This document shows positions 42,617 through 54,533 of a stretch of DNA of 64,000 nt, in pieces. Every line of letters starts with the position of its first letter. Position 1 is the stretch's first letter. Both the position numbers and the translations under genes were made by a program. Origin of the DNA: Poa pratensis. Taxonomy: Eukaryota > Streptophyta > Magnoliopsida > Poales > Poaceae. Under the pieces are notes generated by a model. It ran no database searches and was not told where the DNA came from. It was given only the letters and a program-made list of their open reading frames with translations. The DNA lies in the NCBI GenBank assembly GCA_947311845.1, contig CAMZMU010000071.1, forward strand, positions 21,861,236 through 21,925,235, written 5' to 3'.

Positions 42617-44164
42617 TAATGTCTACTGGTAGCACTATTTTATTCGCGCGGCTTTATTTTATTGTTGCGTCGGGATGTGGCGAGGCTGGGTCACCCGCGT
42701 CCGCCGCGGTTCAACGGCCGGGCGACCGCTGCGCCACCACCGTGGAACGGGAAGGCCTCGTGCTGCCGATACGGTCCGACCCGGCGACCTCCTGGATTGC
42801 AGGGAGCCGCACGTCCAGTCCAGACAAGAGATTCTGGCGAGAAAGTGAAGGAGTGACTTCTTCCTGCTTCTGCTTCCGTGGTCTCCTGTTCATACTGTGG
42901 TGACATCTGAGAGCTGACACGACGGATCGAGATGGGGTTTTGGGTTGGTGGCTCATGGGCGCTTTGGATTTTTCTTGTGGTCGTGAATTGTGATGTTGAG
43001 ACCTCGGACACTATTCGACACCATTGTTTGTTCCTAGGATTGGATGGGTCGTTCGACAACAGCTGCTGAAGTGGATGGTGCGACAAAAGGATGTTGCACC
43101 GCAAATTGCAGAGGAATCGTCCATGGTAGAAAAGTAAAATTAAAGAAGTGGTCTTTGTCGCTCCATGTCTATCTTTTTTGTCAAAATGTCGCGTAAATAA
43201 AGATATGCTTTATCCCTAACAAAGATGGGGATACATGTTTTTATTTTAGTCAAAATTTTGCGGAATAAAGCCATGCTTTACCCCTAGCAAAGATAGCGAT
43301 CCATGATTCCATGCTGTGGAGAGCTTATACAGAGGTGCGGGAAGTGTTTAATTGGTTATTATTTTTTGGATCGGAACAAGACTTTGGATGTAAAATCAGG
43401 GTATATACACTGAACCCTAGCTCCTACCACTCCGATTTTGACGGTGAATGCATACCTGCTTTGAGCGAACCAATAACTTTCGGCTGTGAGGGATTATGTG
43501 GTGGGAAGAATTAGATGTCCCAAGGTATAGATAGAGTTTGATCAGCATATATACCCTTATATGCTGAATTTAGCATGTTCAGGCCGATCTTTATTGAAGA
43601 CGTCGTCCTTGAAGCAATGATATTGTACTTAGGGATGAAAAATCTCGATCTAGCGTGTCCCTTTTGCCATTTTTTAAGTTGATTTGTGAACATCGCTTAA
43701 CGCGAAGACCGGAAACATAATCATTTCATTGGTCAAATTTAAACTTTAGAGTTAAGAAAAAATATCGAAGGTTGTGTTGTTTTTGCACCGTGTGTCTGTA
43801 TCTCTGGCATTCTTCCTTTCTAAGGAATATTCGTGCATTCTTCAACTGATAGAATTTTGGTGACTACGTTGATAAAATTCTTAGCACATGAGATTTGTCG
43901 TTTCGTATCATGAACAATTTCATCAGCTTGAGATTTGAACATAATGATTTTGCTTCTTCAATTAGTCTATATGTACGTTTTTTAGGTCACATTTTGAACT
44001 GGAGTTTTACATATCTATGATGAAACACTTTTTTTATTATTATACCCCCTCACATAAAGTGCGTGCATTGAATGAAGTACACAGTAGTATGTTTAACTAT
44101 GTTGTGTCTGTCCAGTAGCAAGAGGCAAAGTTGATTCAGTTGCATGTCCAATAGAGTCTCGGTT
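42617..44164. other. Distal kinase-2 upstream DNA and unassigned intergenic sequence
   Basis: The first 100 bases match the far part of the kinase-1 upstream block. The rest has no recognised gene. Two diverged direct units of about 56 bases lie at 43181-43237 and 43250-43305 (TCAAAATGTCGCGTAAATAA and TCAAAATTTTGCGGAATAAA). Confidence 0.45.
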
Positions 44165-44330
44165 TTATTCTTGAATTGAAACAGTTCTAGAAATCACGGT
44201 TCCCATTTTGACTTGAGCCATAGTTGACCCTTCCTAAATGGTTGGATGATCAGAAGGGGTAGGTAGTACACAACCCCAAAATAACAGGCTAACAAAGTCA
44301 GCACGACAAGCTGTTCCTTTCACCATATGA
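44165..44330 (+). repeat. Diverged direct repeat, copy 1
   Basis: TTCTAGAAATCACGGTTCCC, then GAGCCATAGTTGACCCTTCC and further matches align with 45940-46160 at moderate identity. The copies are 1.8 kb apart. The origin is unknown. Confidence 0.6.
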
Positions 44331-45939
44331 GAACAAAACAGCTACTGGCAACAGTGTCACCTTATTTTTCTGAGGAGGTTGAGAAGTACGAATTACATTT
44401 TGACCTGCGTTCAATCATTCTTACTGCACACTCTTGATGTCATTTTTTAACTGAAGATTTACAATATCGAACGAGAAAGACAAAATTAGTATTTTATGGC
44501 ATAATTTGAAAAATATTTGATGGGAGCGTATCATACTCACGTTTTGTGTTAAACTATTAAGTGTGTTAAGTAAGGTACAATACCCAATAGAGGCAGGGTA
44601 TACTGATGAGTAAATTGCAAAAAAAAAACACCACAATTATGGCTTAGGTTTCAAAAACCCACAAAATTTTCATATTTTCAAAGAAAAAACTATCTATCTT
44701 GCATAACAACATAACAAAGCTAGTTTACACTGCCTAAAAATGTTTCTGGTTTGTGGACCATATTGTCAGGGTGACATGGCACAACGAAAACAATCAAATG
44801 AGAAAAACTTTAGCTCTCGACTTCTTTGTAAAATTCTGAGGGATCATAGATCCACATGTGTCATACTTTTATCACTTAAGTAAACCATTTTTAACAAAAT
44901 TTCTTAGTGAGAAGGGGCTACTTGTCCGAGTGAATAGAGGGAGAGTTAGCAGGGGGTGTCAGACCAGAGCGGGACTACCGGTCAGGTCAATGGCGGCAAC
45001 ATCTGGCCGTAGACAAGGAACATGTTGACCATGTCATCATCTCACAGTGCTCTAGTACAATTCCTTTATTGCATGGGAGAGGAGCATGGACGTCGAACAC
45101 CCGCTCTATTGTGGTTCCCGCATTCCTGGTCGGCCCCCACCACACGCACGGCTGCAAACTCTGCTCAGTCGTACGCCCTAACCTAGCTCGTCACGATCCT
45201 TGGCAATGGCGCGGTCCAAGAACGAGGGGCATCGCCAAATCTGGCTCGAAACACATGGAGATGTGGAAGCAGGCGTGTGGCCTACGTGCCACGACATGAG
45301 GTGGCGGGGCGGCGGCGGTGGTGAAAGAGAGTAGGCTTCGCAGCATGAGGCGGCGATGAAAGAGAATAGGTAGCGGTGGCGTGAGATGTTGCGAGAGAAG
45401 GGGATAGAGACAGAGTGGGGCCTGACAGAAGGAGTTGACCATGCAAATTTACAAAAACAAACATCAACTTAGAACCTCTCTAACGTAAGCCCCCCTTAGC
45501 AGTTACCTCTTTGCCACATCAACCTGGCAACGGGATACACCAGTCAGAAATCCAGTTAGCCAGCGTAAGGGTAGAAGACCAAAGCTACACATCTTGACTA
45601 ATCTCGAAGGTTTTCAATTGCCACATGGACCGTTCATCACAAGGGGTGAGAACTTTACACCGTTGAACGCACCATGGCCAGAGATGGTGGAAAGCGGGTT
45701 GTCGAGAGGGGCGGACGTAGGGACAACTGATAACTTAGGGGAAGGGGGGCGTAAAGCACAAAAATAAACAACTTATAATATAAAAGGGAAGGGACTTAAG
45801 CATAATTTTTGAATCTTAGGAAGGCTAGGGCCCTTGCTCGTCCCTTCGTGTCGAACCGCTTTGTTATCATCAGACCACCGATAGAGAAGACCGTGTTCAC
45901 TATTAAGCTCGATATCTGATCTTCCACTAAAGCGTCGAC
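44331..45939. other. Intergenic, between the diverged repeats
   Basis: No gene is recognised. The sequence includes AT-rich low-complexity DNA and a moderately GC-rich part at 44930-45460 with no domain-like frame. Confidence 0.4.
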
Positions 45940-46160
45940 GTATCATTCTTGAATCAAACCCCTTCTAGAAATCAAGATTTGCATTGTGACCCGAGCCATA
46001 TATTTGACCTTTCCTAAACCAACATACTACGTAGCTAAAAGTGGCTGAATAATCTGAATGGTTTGGCAATACGTACGCCCCCCCAAATAACCATCTAATA
46101 ACAGAGTCAGCGAGACAGCTGTAGTTTTCACAATAACTTCCAAGTGTGACTACTAGAGAA
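45940..46160 (+). repeat. Diverged direct repeat, copy 2
   Basis: TTCTAGAAATCAAGATTTGC, GACCCGAGCCATATATTTGA and AACAGAGTCAGCGAGACAGC mirror the order in copy 1 at 44165-44330. Confidence 0.6.
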
Positions 46161-47568
46161 GAAACAAATAACACGTACGGCTTGCATTTTAGTACGACGC
46201 CGTTGATCAGTCCAAGATGTTGACACTTGGGTGGTGCGTGCCATGTACTATTCCGCTCCTTGTGAACTCGAATGATTCAATGACCTTGACGATAACGCTA
46301 TATATTTAGGACCAGAGAAGATGAACGACACTTGGATGGTACTGTGACGTACAGGTGAGGCGATGATGGGCTCGTCGTGTTGTTCTCAAGTAATCAAATC
46401 GCTGTTCGATCTATTGCGTAGGAATCACACGACGATACTTCACTTGTGACTAACCGCAGAAGAACGTAGATGTTAATTACAGTCATGGTTATTAGCAGGT
46501 ACTCAGGCGATTAGCTGTGCAGGCTAGAAGATTATTCGTATGATGCGTCCTCTTCAGCCGCTTCTGGATGGTCCAGGTTTGGTTAGCTAGCTTATCTCAC
46601 CTGCTTCATCTATAGTAGCTTCTGGGAAACAACCAATCTATGATGTTCTTGCACGAAGCCGGGGATTCCATTTTCACTTGCTAATTAAGATTGGTACTAC
46701 GTGGAACGGTTTGCGTCTTTGATTAGTACTACCTGGCAAGTACAACCAACACGTCCTTGCAAACCTTCCCAGTAAAATAAACCCAAAGGATAACTATGAT
46801 TAATTAAGCTGGGTCGTCGCTTTAGATACGTCAAACGAGCACGCGCGTTGACGGCAGAGGGCAGGAAAGCACAGACTCGCTGTCCAGGCTCCAGACGTAG
46901 ATGATGCATGAACCCAGGAGGAAACGGCGCCTGATGGTATAAGAACACATGCATCGGTGATGTAAGAAAAGGTAATCTAGCGTAGAAATTGACGGCATGG
47001 AAGATAGGAAGATTGTTGCCCCTCATCACCTCGCTCACTTTTTACCCTCCCACGGCACCGGCCCGGTGGTGGATCTCGATTCTCGACGTTGATGCTCCCT
47101 GAAACTTCTTTATGCGTTATCTGATAGGCGCTGTTGCTGCAAGCTACCTGCTGATAAATCAAATGGGATCATGAAAAACCGGGCACCAGTTCACACTTTT
47201 GTTTAGAGGGGAGTCGCTGCCTCGCCGGGTCTTCGAACTGAAGGTCAGAAACTGTGGCTTTCAGTTAAGAAGAAGGGGCGGGGTTTATATTAGGTTATTG
47301 AAGTAAACGGCGAAACAAGTGCTAGCGTACACATGCACGGTATTCGTACATCTGATCTGACAGTGAAGGCTGAGACACCGAATAGTACCTTGGAACGAAC
47401 TAGGAAGAATATATAATGCATTCAGATTTTAGGCGAGCAGAGTTTGGCGTCACACTCAGCATATCATCATCCGTCGTGCTTGAAAAAATAAGAGAGATTG
47501 TAACATGGAAAGGCCCAGATCACATCAGGCCTTGTTCGGTTTGCCTGGGATACTAGCCCATGCTATGT
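46161..47568. other. Intergenic, no gene recognised
   Basis: A minus-strand frame at 46697-47038 (113 codons, with NFYARLPFLTSPMHVFLYHQ) has no family I know and I do not call it a gene. The sequence GGCCTTGTTCGGTTTGCCTGG at 47529 resembles the end of hAT-type MITEs. Confidence 0.4.
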
Positions 47569-47594
47569 GGGGGGGGGGGGGGGGGGGGGGGGGG
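47569..47594. repeat. Run of 26 G
   Basis: An unbroken G homopolymer immediately after the hAT-like terminal wording. Its length is unlikely to be exact, and the sequence around it may be mis-joined. Confidence 0.9.
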
Positions 47595-47897
47595 TCTTTC
47601 CGGCCCGGGAATAAATCCTCCGCAGCGGTAAACTAAACGGGCATCCTCTACTCACAAAAAAAAATGGGGCAGTCCATTAATTTGATTTTGGTTTTTTGGA
47701 TTTTTTTGCAAGGGTATGTTTAGTTTGATGCATATTATGCCCTGTCAATTTTTTCCAACCAGATTCAAGAGGTTGGTTAGAAGGAATTGTGAGGTGTGTG
47801 GGCTACTTGTCACATGCAACTAAAAATGTTGAAAACCAATATAGTGAAAGCCAAAATACTATAGGAGACCAAAATGTCGCACAACACTTATAGGAAC

Positions 47898-48217
47898 GCC
47901 CGTAATGATCTGATCTTCAAGGATATTCATCCCTCCATAGCTAGATGGAAAGTTCTTTTTCAACACGAGGTGTTGATCCATCAACATAGGGTTAAACCCT
48001 GCCTTGTACAACCCCTGATTCAGTGGGTTTTAGATCTCCTTGTCTAGTTTTCCTACTATGGACTCTTTGTTTTCCTCTTCTTTTCATTTTTTACCCCCCT
48101 AGTTTTTGAGCTGGTTTGGATCGGGCTGTATTGTAAGGAAAACCTCTGTTTTTTCTCTTAATATATAAAATCCTCACCCCGTAGGGGTTTTCCCCTACGG
48201 TAACTTGTTCAAAAAAA
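47898..48217 (+). mobile_element. 5'-truncated LINE with 12-base TSD
   Basis: The inserted sequence begins within the end of ORF2: the frame reads RNDLIFKDIHPSIARWKVLF and then RVKPCLVQPLIQWVLDLL before TAG. A 3' UTR and a short A run follow. The flanks are the perfect direct repeat ACTTATAGGAAC at 47886-47897 and 48218-48229. Deep 5' truncation plus poly(A) plus TSD is the product of target-primed reverse transcription. Confidence 0.9.
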
Positions 48218-48229
48218 ACTTATAGGAAC

Positions 48230-49080
48230 CAATCCTGCCAAATCCAAGCTGATCTGCGGACAAAAAGGAATTTTTGACATAGACGAAAAGTCCGAAATTA
48301 GGGCCTCTTTGGTTCGTGGATTTTCAAAATGTATGAGTATGGTATTGAATTCTACAAGAATAAAAAATAGGAATATGTAACAATAAAAACTTTGGTTGCA
48401 CCACATCAGGTTGTCTGAATGAATATATGCATGTTATAATAGTCACTGAGACAAAGAAAAATGCATCATAAAGTTAGACCGAAGGGAAATTTTCCTGTGA
48501 AGTAGTTAGCATAGTTGACTCATATGAAAAAAGTGTATGGTTTATAATAACATAAACCAAATAAGCTCTATAAAAGAAATTCATATGGAATATGATTCTC
48601 CAAAATTTCTGCGCACCAAATAGACATCAAATTGGGCATCCCTCACCAAATCCATATAGTGTTTAGTTAACAACAAGAAAATGTTGAAAAAGCTCCAGCC
48701 TTGACTGATGAAGATATCATCAATGGAATATCGGGTACCGAAAATGCCTTGATGCCATAGGGATCCTTCCATTCCCCAAGTTTTTGTGCGAATCCGCTAT
48801 AACAGTCAACAAAATTTAAAGGGTTATAGCAGACAGCAATGCATCGCGAGCTCATAAACGTGCACAGTAAAAGAAAATATAGTTTCAAATCAAAAAGCGC
48901 AAGTGGAATATCCAAATCCTTATTCATGGAAATTTCTTGGGAAACAAACATCCTTGCGTGCTGTGTGAGGAAAATTAGATCTTGCTAAAAATATATTGAT
49001 ATAGTGGTTTTACAGTGCAAAATAAATTTTCGAAAGTAACAAGGATAAAAATTACTGAAGACTTCACATGTTTTATTGTT
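48230..49080. other. Intergenic with hAT-like terminal wording
   Basis: GGGCCTCTTTGGTTCGTGGA at 48300 resembles the left end of grass hAT MITEs. No clear matching right end was found; CACCAAATAGAC near 48616 is only weakly similar. No gene is recognised. Confidence 0.4.
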
Positions 49081-49673
49081 GGGTTAATTGGATCTATGCC
49101 ATTGGGAAATTCACAGATTGGAAAAATGCCATTACAAAAATCGAACTTGAAAATATGCTACTCTAACTTTTTCATACTTGCACCTATGCCATTTTGTTCA
49201 TTGCCCAACCAAATACGGGAGTTATACATTGATAGATACCCTTTATACACACGTGCTAGACAAAAAAAAGACTCGATCCAAACCTTATCCAAAGCTGCTG
49301 GAACCGCACGGTAGAGACTAGCATCCAGAAACGAAGGGAGCCAGTTCTCCCTAGAGGCGGCGGCCAACGGCAGGAGGCAGCCACTGCGGGAAGCGACCTA
49401 TGCAGCTAAACGAGAGCCGGCGACAGTGCGAGTGGCCTTCGTCCAGCCATGAAGAACGAGCAGCCGTAGACCAAAAAGTTGTACACAGGGGTAGTATGGT
49501 AAATATAGCCCCATACAATCAAATACATGTATTTTTTGAACCATTATTCTTTTTAGTGGACAAAATGATAGATAGAGGTATGAAGAATTTAGAGTGACAT
49601 ATTTCCAAGTTCGATTTTTTAATGGCATTTCTCCAATCTGTGAATAGCCCAATGGCATAGATGCAATTAACCC
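49081..49673. mobile_element. Long-TIR DNA element (Mutator-like MITE)
   Basis: The arms GGGTTAATTGGATCTATGCC at 49081 and GGCATAGATGCAATTAACCC ending 49673 are complementary, and pairing continues inwards for over 80 bases (CACAGATTGGAAAAATGCC and TGCCATTTCTCCAATCTGTG). Possible 9-base flanks are TTTATTGTT and TTTATTTTG, similar but not identical. Long TIRs with 9-base targets suggest a Mutator derivative. The 300-base centre includes a GC-rich piece at 49330-49400. It ends about 270 bases before the ARGLU1-like start. Confidence 0.75.
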
Positions 49674-49941
49674 TTTATTTTGTTTCGAGAACCAGTTGTC
49701 ATCTTCCATAACTCGTACTAGGCCCTTCAAGATTTTTCTCAAAAATAGGTCCTTCAAGATTTATCTAAATCACCTGCGTTACAATTAGGTCCTCGCCTGA
49801 CGCCTGCCCACTCCCACCTTCACTAGCAAAACAAATCCACGTTGCCGGTCCGTCTCGGCTTTCCGCCATCCGCCCCCCCCGCCGCGCCGCCGCATCCGAG
49901 CTATCCCTCCCCGCGCGGAGGCCCCACACCCACGGAGAGGC

Positions 49942-52900
49942 ATGCCGCGCGTGGTGTCTCTTTCGCCGCCACCCCACCGACGGCGGCGCTCCCCGTCGCC
50001 GCGGCACGGCAACAGGCGGATCCGACGTGATCGCAGCCGCTCCCCTGGCCCATCCCGGTACGCGCCTCCTCAACCCCTCTCTGCCCCCCTCCTGTCACAA
50101 AGTTGGTTCGGTTTCTTGTAGATTATAAGTGTAGCTCAAGGTTGTCCGGCTTAGTGCTTCCATATCTTAGCCTGTGTGTGCTGCCACCAAACTAGTTGCC
50201 ATTGTTTTGGAGGCGTGCTTATTGAAGTGGCAATTAAGTACGGTAAGCAGAGTTATGGCGCTTCAAGATTTCGATATCATGTATCGGTGACTATCCTTCG
50301 GGTGTTTGGATGTTGTCCTCGATCCCACATCAGCTACTTTCTGCATTCATTTATCTAGGGTTACAAATTGGCTGGAAACGGAATGGATCGATTTAGTATC
50401 TACAGGATTGGTGAGACATGGGGATTCTTTGTTTTGGGGGATGTTGTGGACGGGGTAAATAAATTAATCAAACAATGGGCATCAAGTGTGATTGTAAGTA
50501 AGCCACTTGAAATAAAAGATGCATTTCAAGAGAATGCGAGACCTGATTAGGATGCCATATCATCTCAGATATTCATGGACGTTCGCTTGCTCACACGTAA
50601 GATTATTAAGTATGAGGAATCTACTGTACGGCCATGTGAGTTGCAGATATTATTTCGTATACAAGTTTTGCTCCTGCGCCTGTTTTACAATGGAATCATG
50701 ACGGAATGTTTTGCAGAAGTATGTCTCATATGAATTGATTTTCTTAATGAACTCTGTACAAGAAACCTGAACTCTATATCTCAGACTATTGTCAATCGTG
50801 GGTAAGTCAGCCAAAGAAAATCTGATATAGTTGAACACTTGAACTAATGCATTTGAATGTTCTTGCATTTTTGTATGCATGTTGACGTGCTGGCATGTCA
50901 CCTATCTTTCTTTCCTGTTGATGACTTGCATGCTGATGGGCTGACCTACAGCTATCAATATTAGAACATACTTCTTGTTGTATTTGCCTTTCCTATTCTG
51001 AAGCTCAGCTATCTCTTTGTTAGGAGAAAAACTCGGTCTCCATCTCCTAGATGGGAGAGGAGCCAGTCTCCAATTCCTAGGAGGCGTAGGACCTCTCCAT
51101 CACCAAGGAGACATAGACGACGGAGAAGTCGGAGCAACTCAAGTTCCCTTGTAAATAACTCCTGCAGTCCAAGTCGTGGATCAGAACAGCACAGTTTAAT
51201 TGAAAAACAAAGGAAGGAAGAAGAAGAGAAGAAAAGGTAAATTTCTTTTTATTCTTCTAGGCGTACACGTTGCCAGTTTTGCATTGCTATGGGTCCCTCT
51301 TATTTTTTATCTTAGTATTTTTAACTTATCTTGACAGTTTACTTATGGAACTGCAGCCTTCTTCCAATCTTCTTTATCTTCATTGTACTGCATTAAGTCC
51401 ACTCTGTCTTGTCGCATATTGGATATCGTGAACTAATAGCAACAAAATGCATCATGTTGAGAAGTGTTCAATTGTCTACATGTTAATCAAAACCATCAAC
51501 TAAGGACAAATGACAATACTTATGCCGTTCCTTCTATTTAAGCCTGCGTCTCAACTCCGAATGATAAGTTTTTTGTTCTCGTAAATGATAATTATACCAT
51601 CTCCCCAAAGCCACAACCGTTATCCAAATCTCATACTTCTATGTATTCTATTATAGTATTATGTCACTTTCTTCCATCATATTACTGTAGATTGTACAGC
51701 AGGTGTTCTCGAAAACAACAAAATGGTTGGATAACAATTCATAATTAAATATATGCTTCTGTTTTCTTGATGGATCATGCTGGTTTTTTGCTCCTCACTC
51801 CATCCCATTTTCGTTCTGAAATTGACGGCGTACGAACTGACTTATCTCATTGCTTGTATGCATGACACTTTTGCAAGATGGCCAAAGCTACTGTTGCAGT
51901 TGCACTTATTAGTTCTTTTATGCAGTCCATATCTGTCTTAGCTTCATTTTGAATTTTATGCATCCCTCGTCTTCCTTTATGCATTTAACTTGGTTGACCT
52001 GGTTTCGAGATCTTATGGGTTTCAACTCTAGCCTACCCCAACTTGTTTGGGAAAAAAGGCTTTGTTGTTGTTGTTGTATATCTGTCTTAGCTTCATTTTG
52101 AATTTTCAGATGCTCACTTGTTTCGATCAGGAACTCTGGTGCTCATTGATATTAAACCCACTCCTTCACTTGTAGTAGCATAATGGTTTTGATACCCAAT
52201 TTCAATTGATCATTTATAACTTTACCTTTTTCACCGCAGACGCCAAAAGGAAGCTGAACTTAAGTTGTTGGAAGAGGAGCTTGCTAGGAGAATTGAAGAA
52301 ACTATTAGGAAAAATGTTGAGGAGCGTCTGAACTCTGAGGAGGTAAAAGAGGAAATAAAACACCGAGTTGAGGAAGGTATCAAAAAGTTATTTGATGAGG
52401 TTGATGCTCAGCTACGAAAAGAAAAGGAAGCAGCACTGCGTGAAGCCAGACAGAAAATAGTAAGTATTATGCACGTGATGTGATCCTTATTATAGTACAT
52501 TTGCTTGAAGCAACACAGCGCTTTAATACTTTTGTTTTGAACGATTCAGCTTTCTCATGAGTTCTGATGGTATTGGTGCTAATAGATCTATATTTTTCCA
52601 TCTATGCATGGCAAATATTTTTGCAAACATGTGTAAATATATGAATTCATATCACCGGAACTGAAAACTAGCAATATTTTCTGAACTGGTTTTGGCAATT
52701 AACGAGACCACACAGATACACATGTTTTCCGATTGTTTTGTCTTCGGAGAACCTTTTCCAAATTTTGTCGCTCAGTTGTAATTCGTCATCAACAAAAATT
52801 TACAGGAGCAAGAAAGAAGAGAGAGGGAGGAGTTGGATAAAATGATTGAGGAGAACCGAAGGAAAGTAGAAGAATCACAAAGAAAAGAAGCTATGGAGCA

Positions 52901-53045
52901 GCATCAGAAAGAGATGGAGCGATATTTGGAGCTGGAAAGGATCCAAAAGCAAAGAGAAGAAGCTTTACGCCGAAAGAAGATTGAGGAGGAGGAAGAACGG
53001 GCTAAGCAGATGAAATTACTTGGGAAGAACAGCCACAGGCATTGA
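49942..53045 (+). CDS. ARGLU1-like arginine/glutamate-rich protein
   Basis: Nuclear RNA-processing/transcription co-factor family. Exons read are 49942-50057, 51024-51236, 52240-52459 and 52806-53045, GT-AG throughout, giving 262 aa. The N-terminal third is rich in SR/RS and SP pairs (RRRRSPSPRHGNRR, RTSPSPRRHRRRR). The rest is a charged coiled coil (LLEEELARRIEETIRKNVEE, KMIEENRRKVEESQRKEAME, LRRKKIEEEEERAKQMKLLG) ending NSHRH. This two-part plan and the EELARRIEE...MIEENRRK order match animal and plant ARGLU1. In animals ARGLU1 works with Mediator and in splicing; the plant role is inferred. The ATG at 49942 is the first in frame with the RS repeats. Intron 2 carries a SINE. Confidence 0.88.
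51958..52077 (+). mobile_element. Truncated Au-type SINE in ARGLU1-like intron 2
   Basis: The 3' part CTAGCCTACCCCAACTTGTT, then GGCTTTGTTGTTGTTGTTG, is the characteristic end of Au SINEs. The 5' half (tRNA-like promoter) is missing. Flanks are a perfect 29-base direct repeat starting ATATCTGTCTTAGC at 51929-51957 and 52078-52106. Confidence 0.85.
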
Positions 53046-54533
53046 TTTTATGTGGGTGTTGTAGTGTGGTGCTCTCTTGCAAAAGTGCGCATATAACTTT
53101 TATCGACGCCTGTAATGGCTGCCATATCTTATACTCCGTAGAGTTGATCTGCTTGTGTGCCTCTGCCTCGTGTCTGGTTGCAGTGTTAACTTTCTCCGTA
53201 GCTTGCACAATTGATAGTCGTGCTGATAAATCAAAGCACTAGACACAAATCTTTAGTTCCAAAGGTGCGGGGCGATCTGTTGCCGTCTACATTTTCATCT
53301 GAGAATTATTTTGCAGCAACTTCTGAGCCTGAAGGAACTATTCTCTAGGTTTGACACAATTTTCAGAAAATCAATAAACAGAATATGTTCCAAGATGAAA
53401 AGAGAAGTACAGAACAGCATGTCGCAGTTGAAAATTAGTCATTTCCTGCAACCCCGTGTTCAGAACATTTAAAAATTCCGTGACATAGGCAGCAGAAGAA
53501 GTGCAGAGTGAGACAATATCCAAACTATACACTATGTAGTACTACCTATGTCGAAAAACGCTTCTTGCTCCCGTGCTCCAGTTTTCCTTAATATAATACG
53601 TTTTGGTAGTTCAATTATATTAAGGAACATAGGTACTAGTCCTCCTATAAATCTCTTCCGGGTCTCGGTCGAATCACAGTTTCTCCTACCGCTTGACGAA
53701 AAGATCCATCGAACAATCCTGTGGAACATGATTTGTGCTGCAAGACAAACAACAGTGTTTTGCTTGACTTTAGCATGTCATCTACCAAAGAAATATGAAA
53801 AAAAATGCATGTTCTCAGTATTTAATAAATCGAGACAGTGGAATACATGAGGTGTTGCGATACAACACAATTTATATTTTGTCTTGTGAAGGTGAGTTGC
53901 TTATTTTGTCGCTATTAATGAGGTTTATTTCAGTGCATGTATTTATCATTCTTTGTATGTATGACAGGGTTAGGGGTACTACTACTACCACTACCTCTTG
54001 GATACTGAAGTTCTTGGATCACCACCATTATTACCTAAATGGTCTTGTGCAAAAGTCCCTTGCATTCTGAGGAAAATCACGGAACTCATCCATTCGGTCC
54101 ACCAGAATCATCAAACTCTAGTTTAGATGCTATTCCTTCCCATTGTATCACATGGGTGGTAGCAGGAGGGGTTGCCTGAGGAAGGTTGGATATTCTCTCC
54201 TGACACCTGCAGTTTTTCTGTTTCATATGTAGCTGTCCCAAGTCCTGATCTGTTGTAGCCTTTTCTTTCTTTATTAGTGGATCATTGCCGAGGAATGCAC
54301 TTATACCCCAGGCCAGAAGTGAAGAAAGAACTGCCATAGAGTTCTTCATGGAAGAGAACTTGTTTTTCAGCTTTTAAGGACCATGAGGTATAACTTCACC
54401 GAACCTCAAATATACATATTGGCTGGAAAGTTCTTTTTAGTGTCATTACAAACATATTTCCATCGGAAAAGTATGACAGAATACAAAACGCAAAGTGTAT
54501 ACTTTGAGATTTTCTGCTAATTACCCACCTCTT
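53046..54533. other. ARGLU1-like 3' region and spacer
   Basis: The first 250-350 bases are probably 3' UTR. A hairpin TTCCTTAATATAA/TTATATTAAGGAA at 53583-53627 lies within a small Stowaway-like inverted repeat (CTACCTATGTCG...ACATAGGTA). The rest shows no gene; a minus frame at 54086-54349 is unassigned. Confidence 0.45.

Noticed and set aside
43181..43305. Direct repeats considered as a CRISPR-like array
   Set aside because: Only two diverged units with a 12-base gap in a plant nuclear genome; they are an ordinary small duplication.
46697..47038. 113-codon minus frame as a hypothetical gene
   Set aside because: No family resemblance, no splice context or leader, and the surroundings are intergenic.
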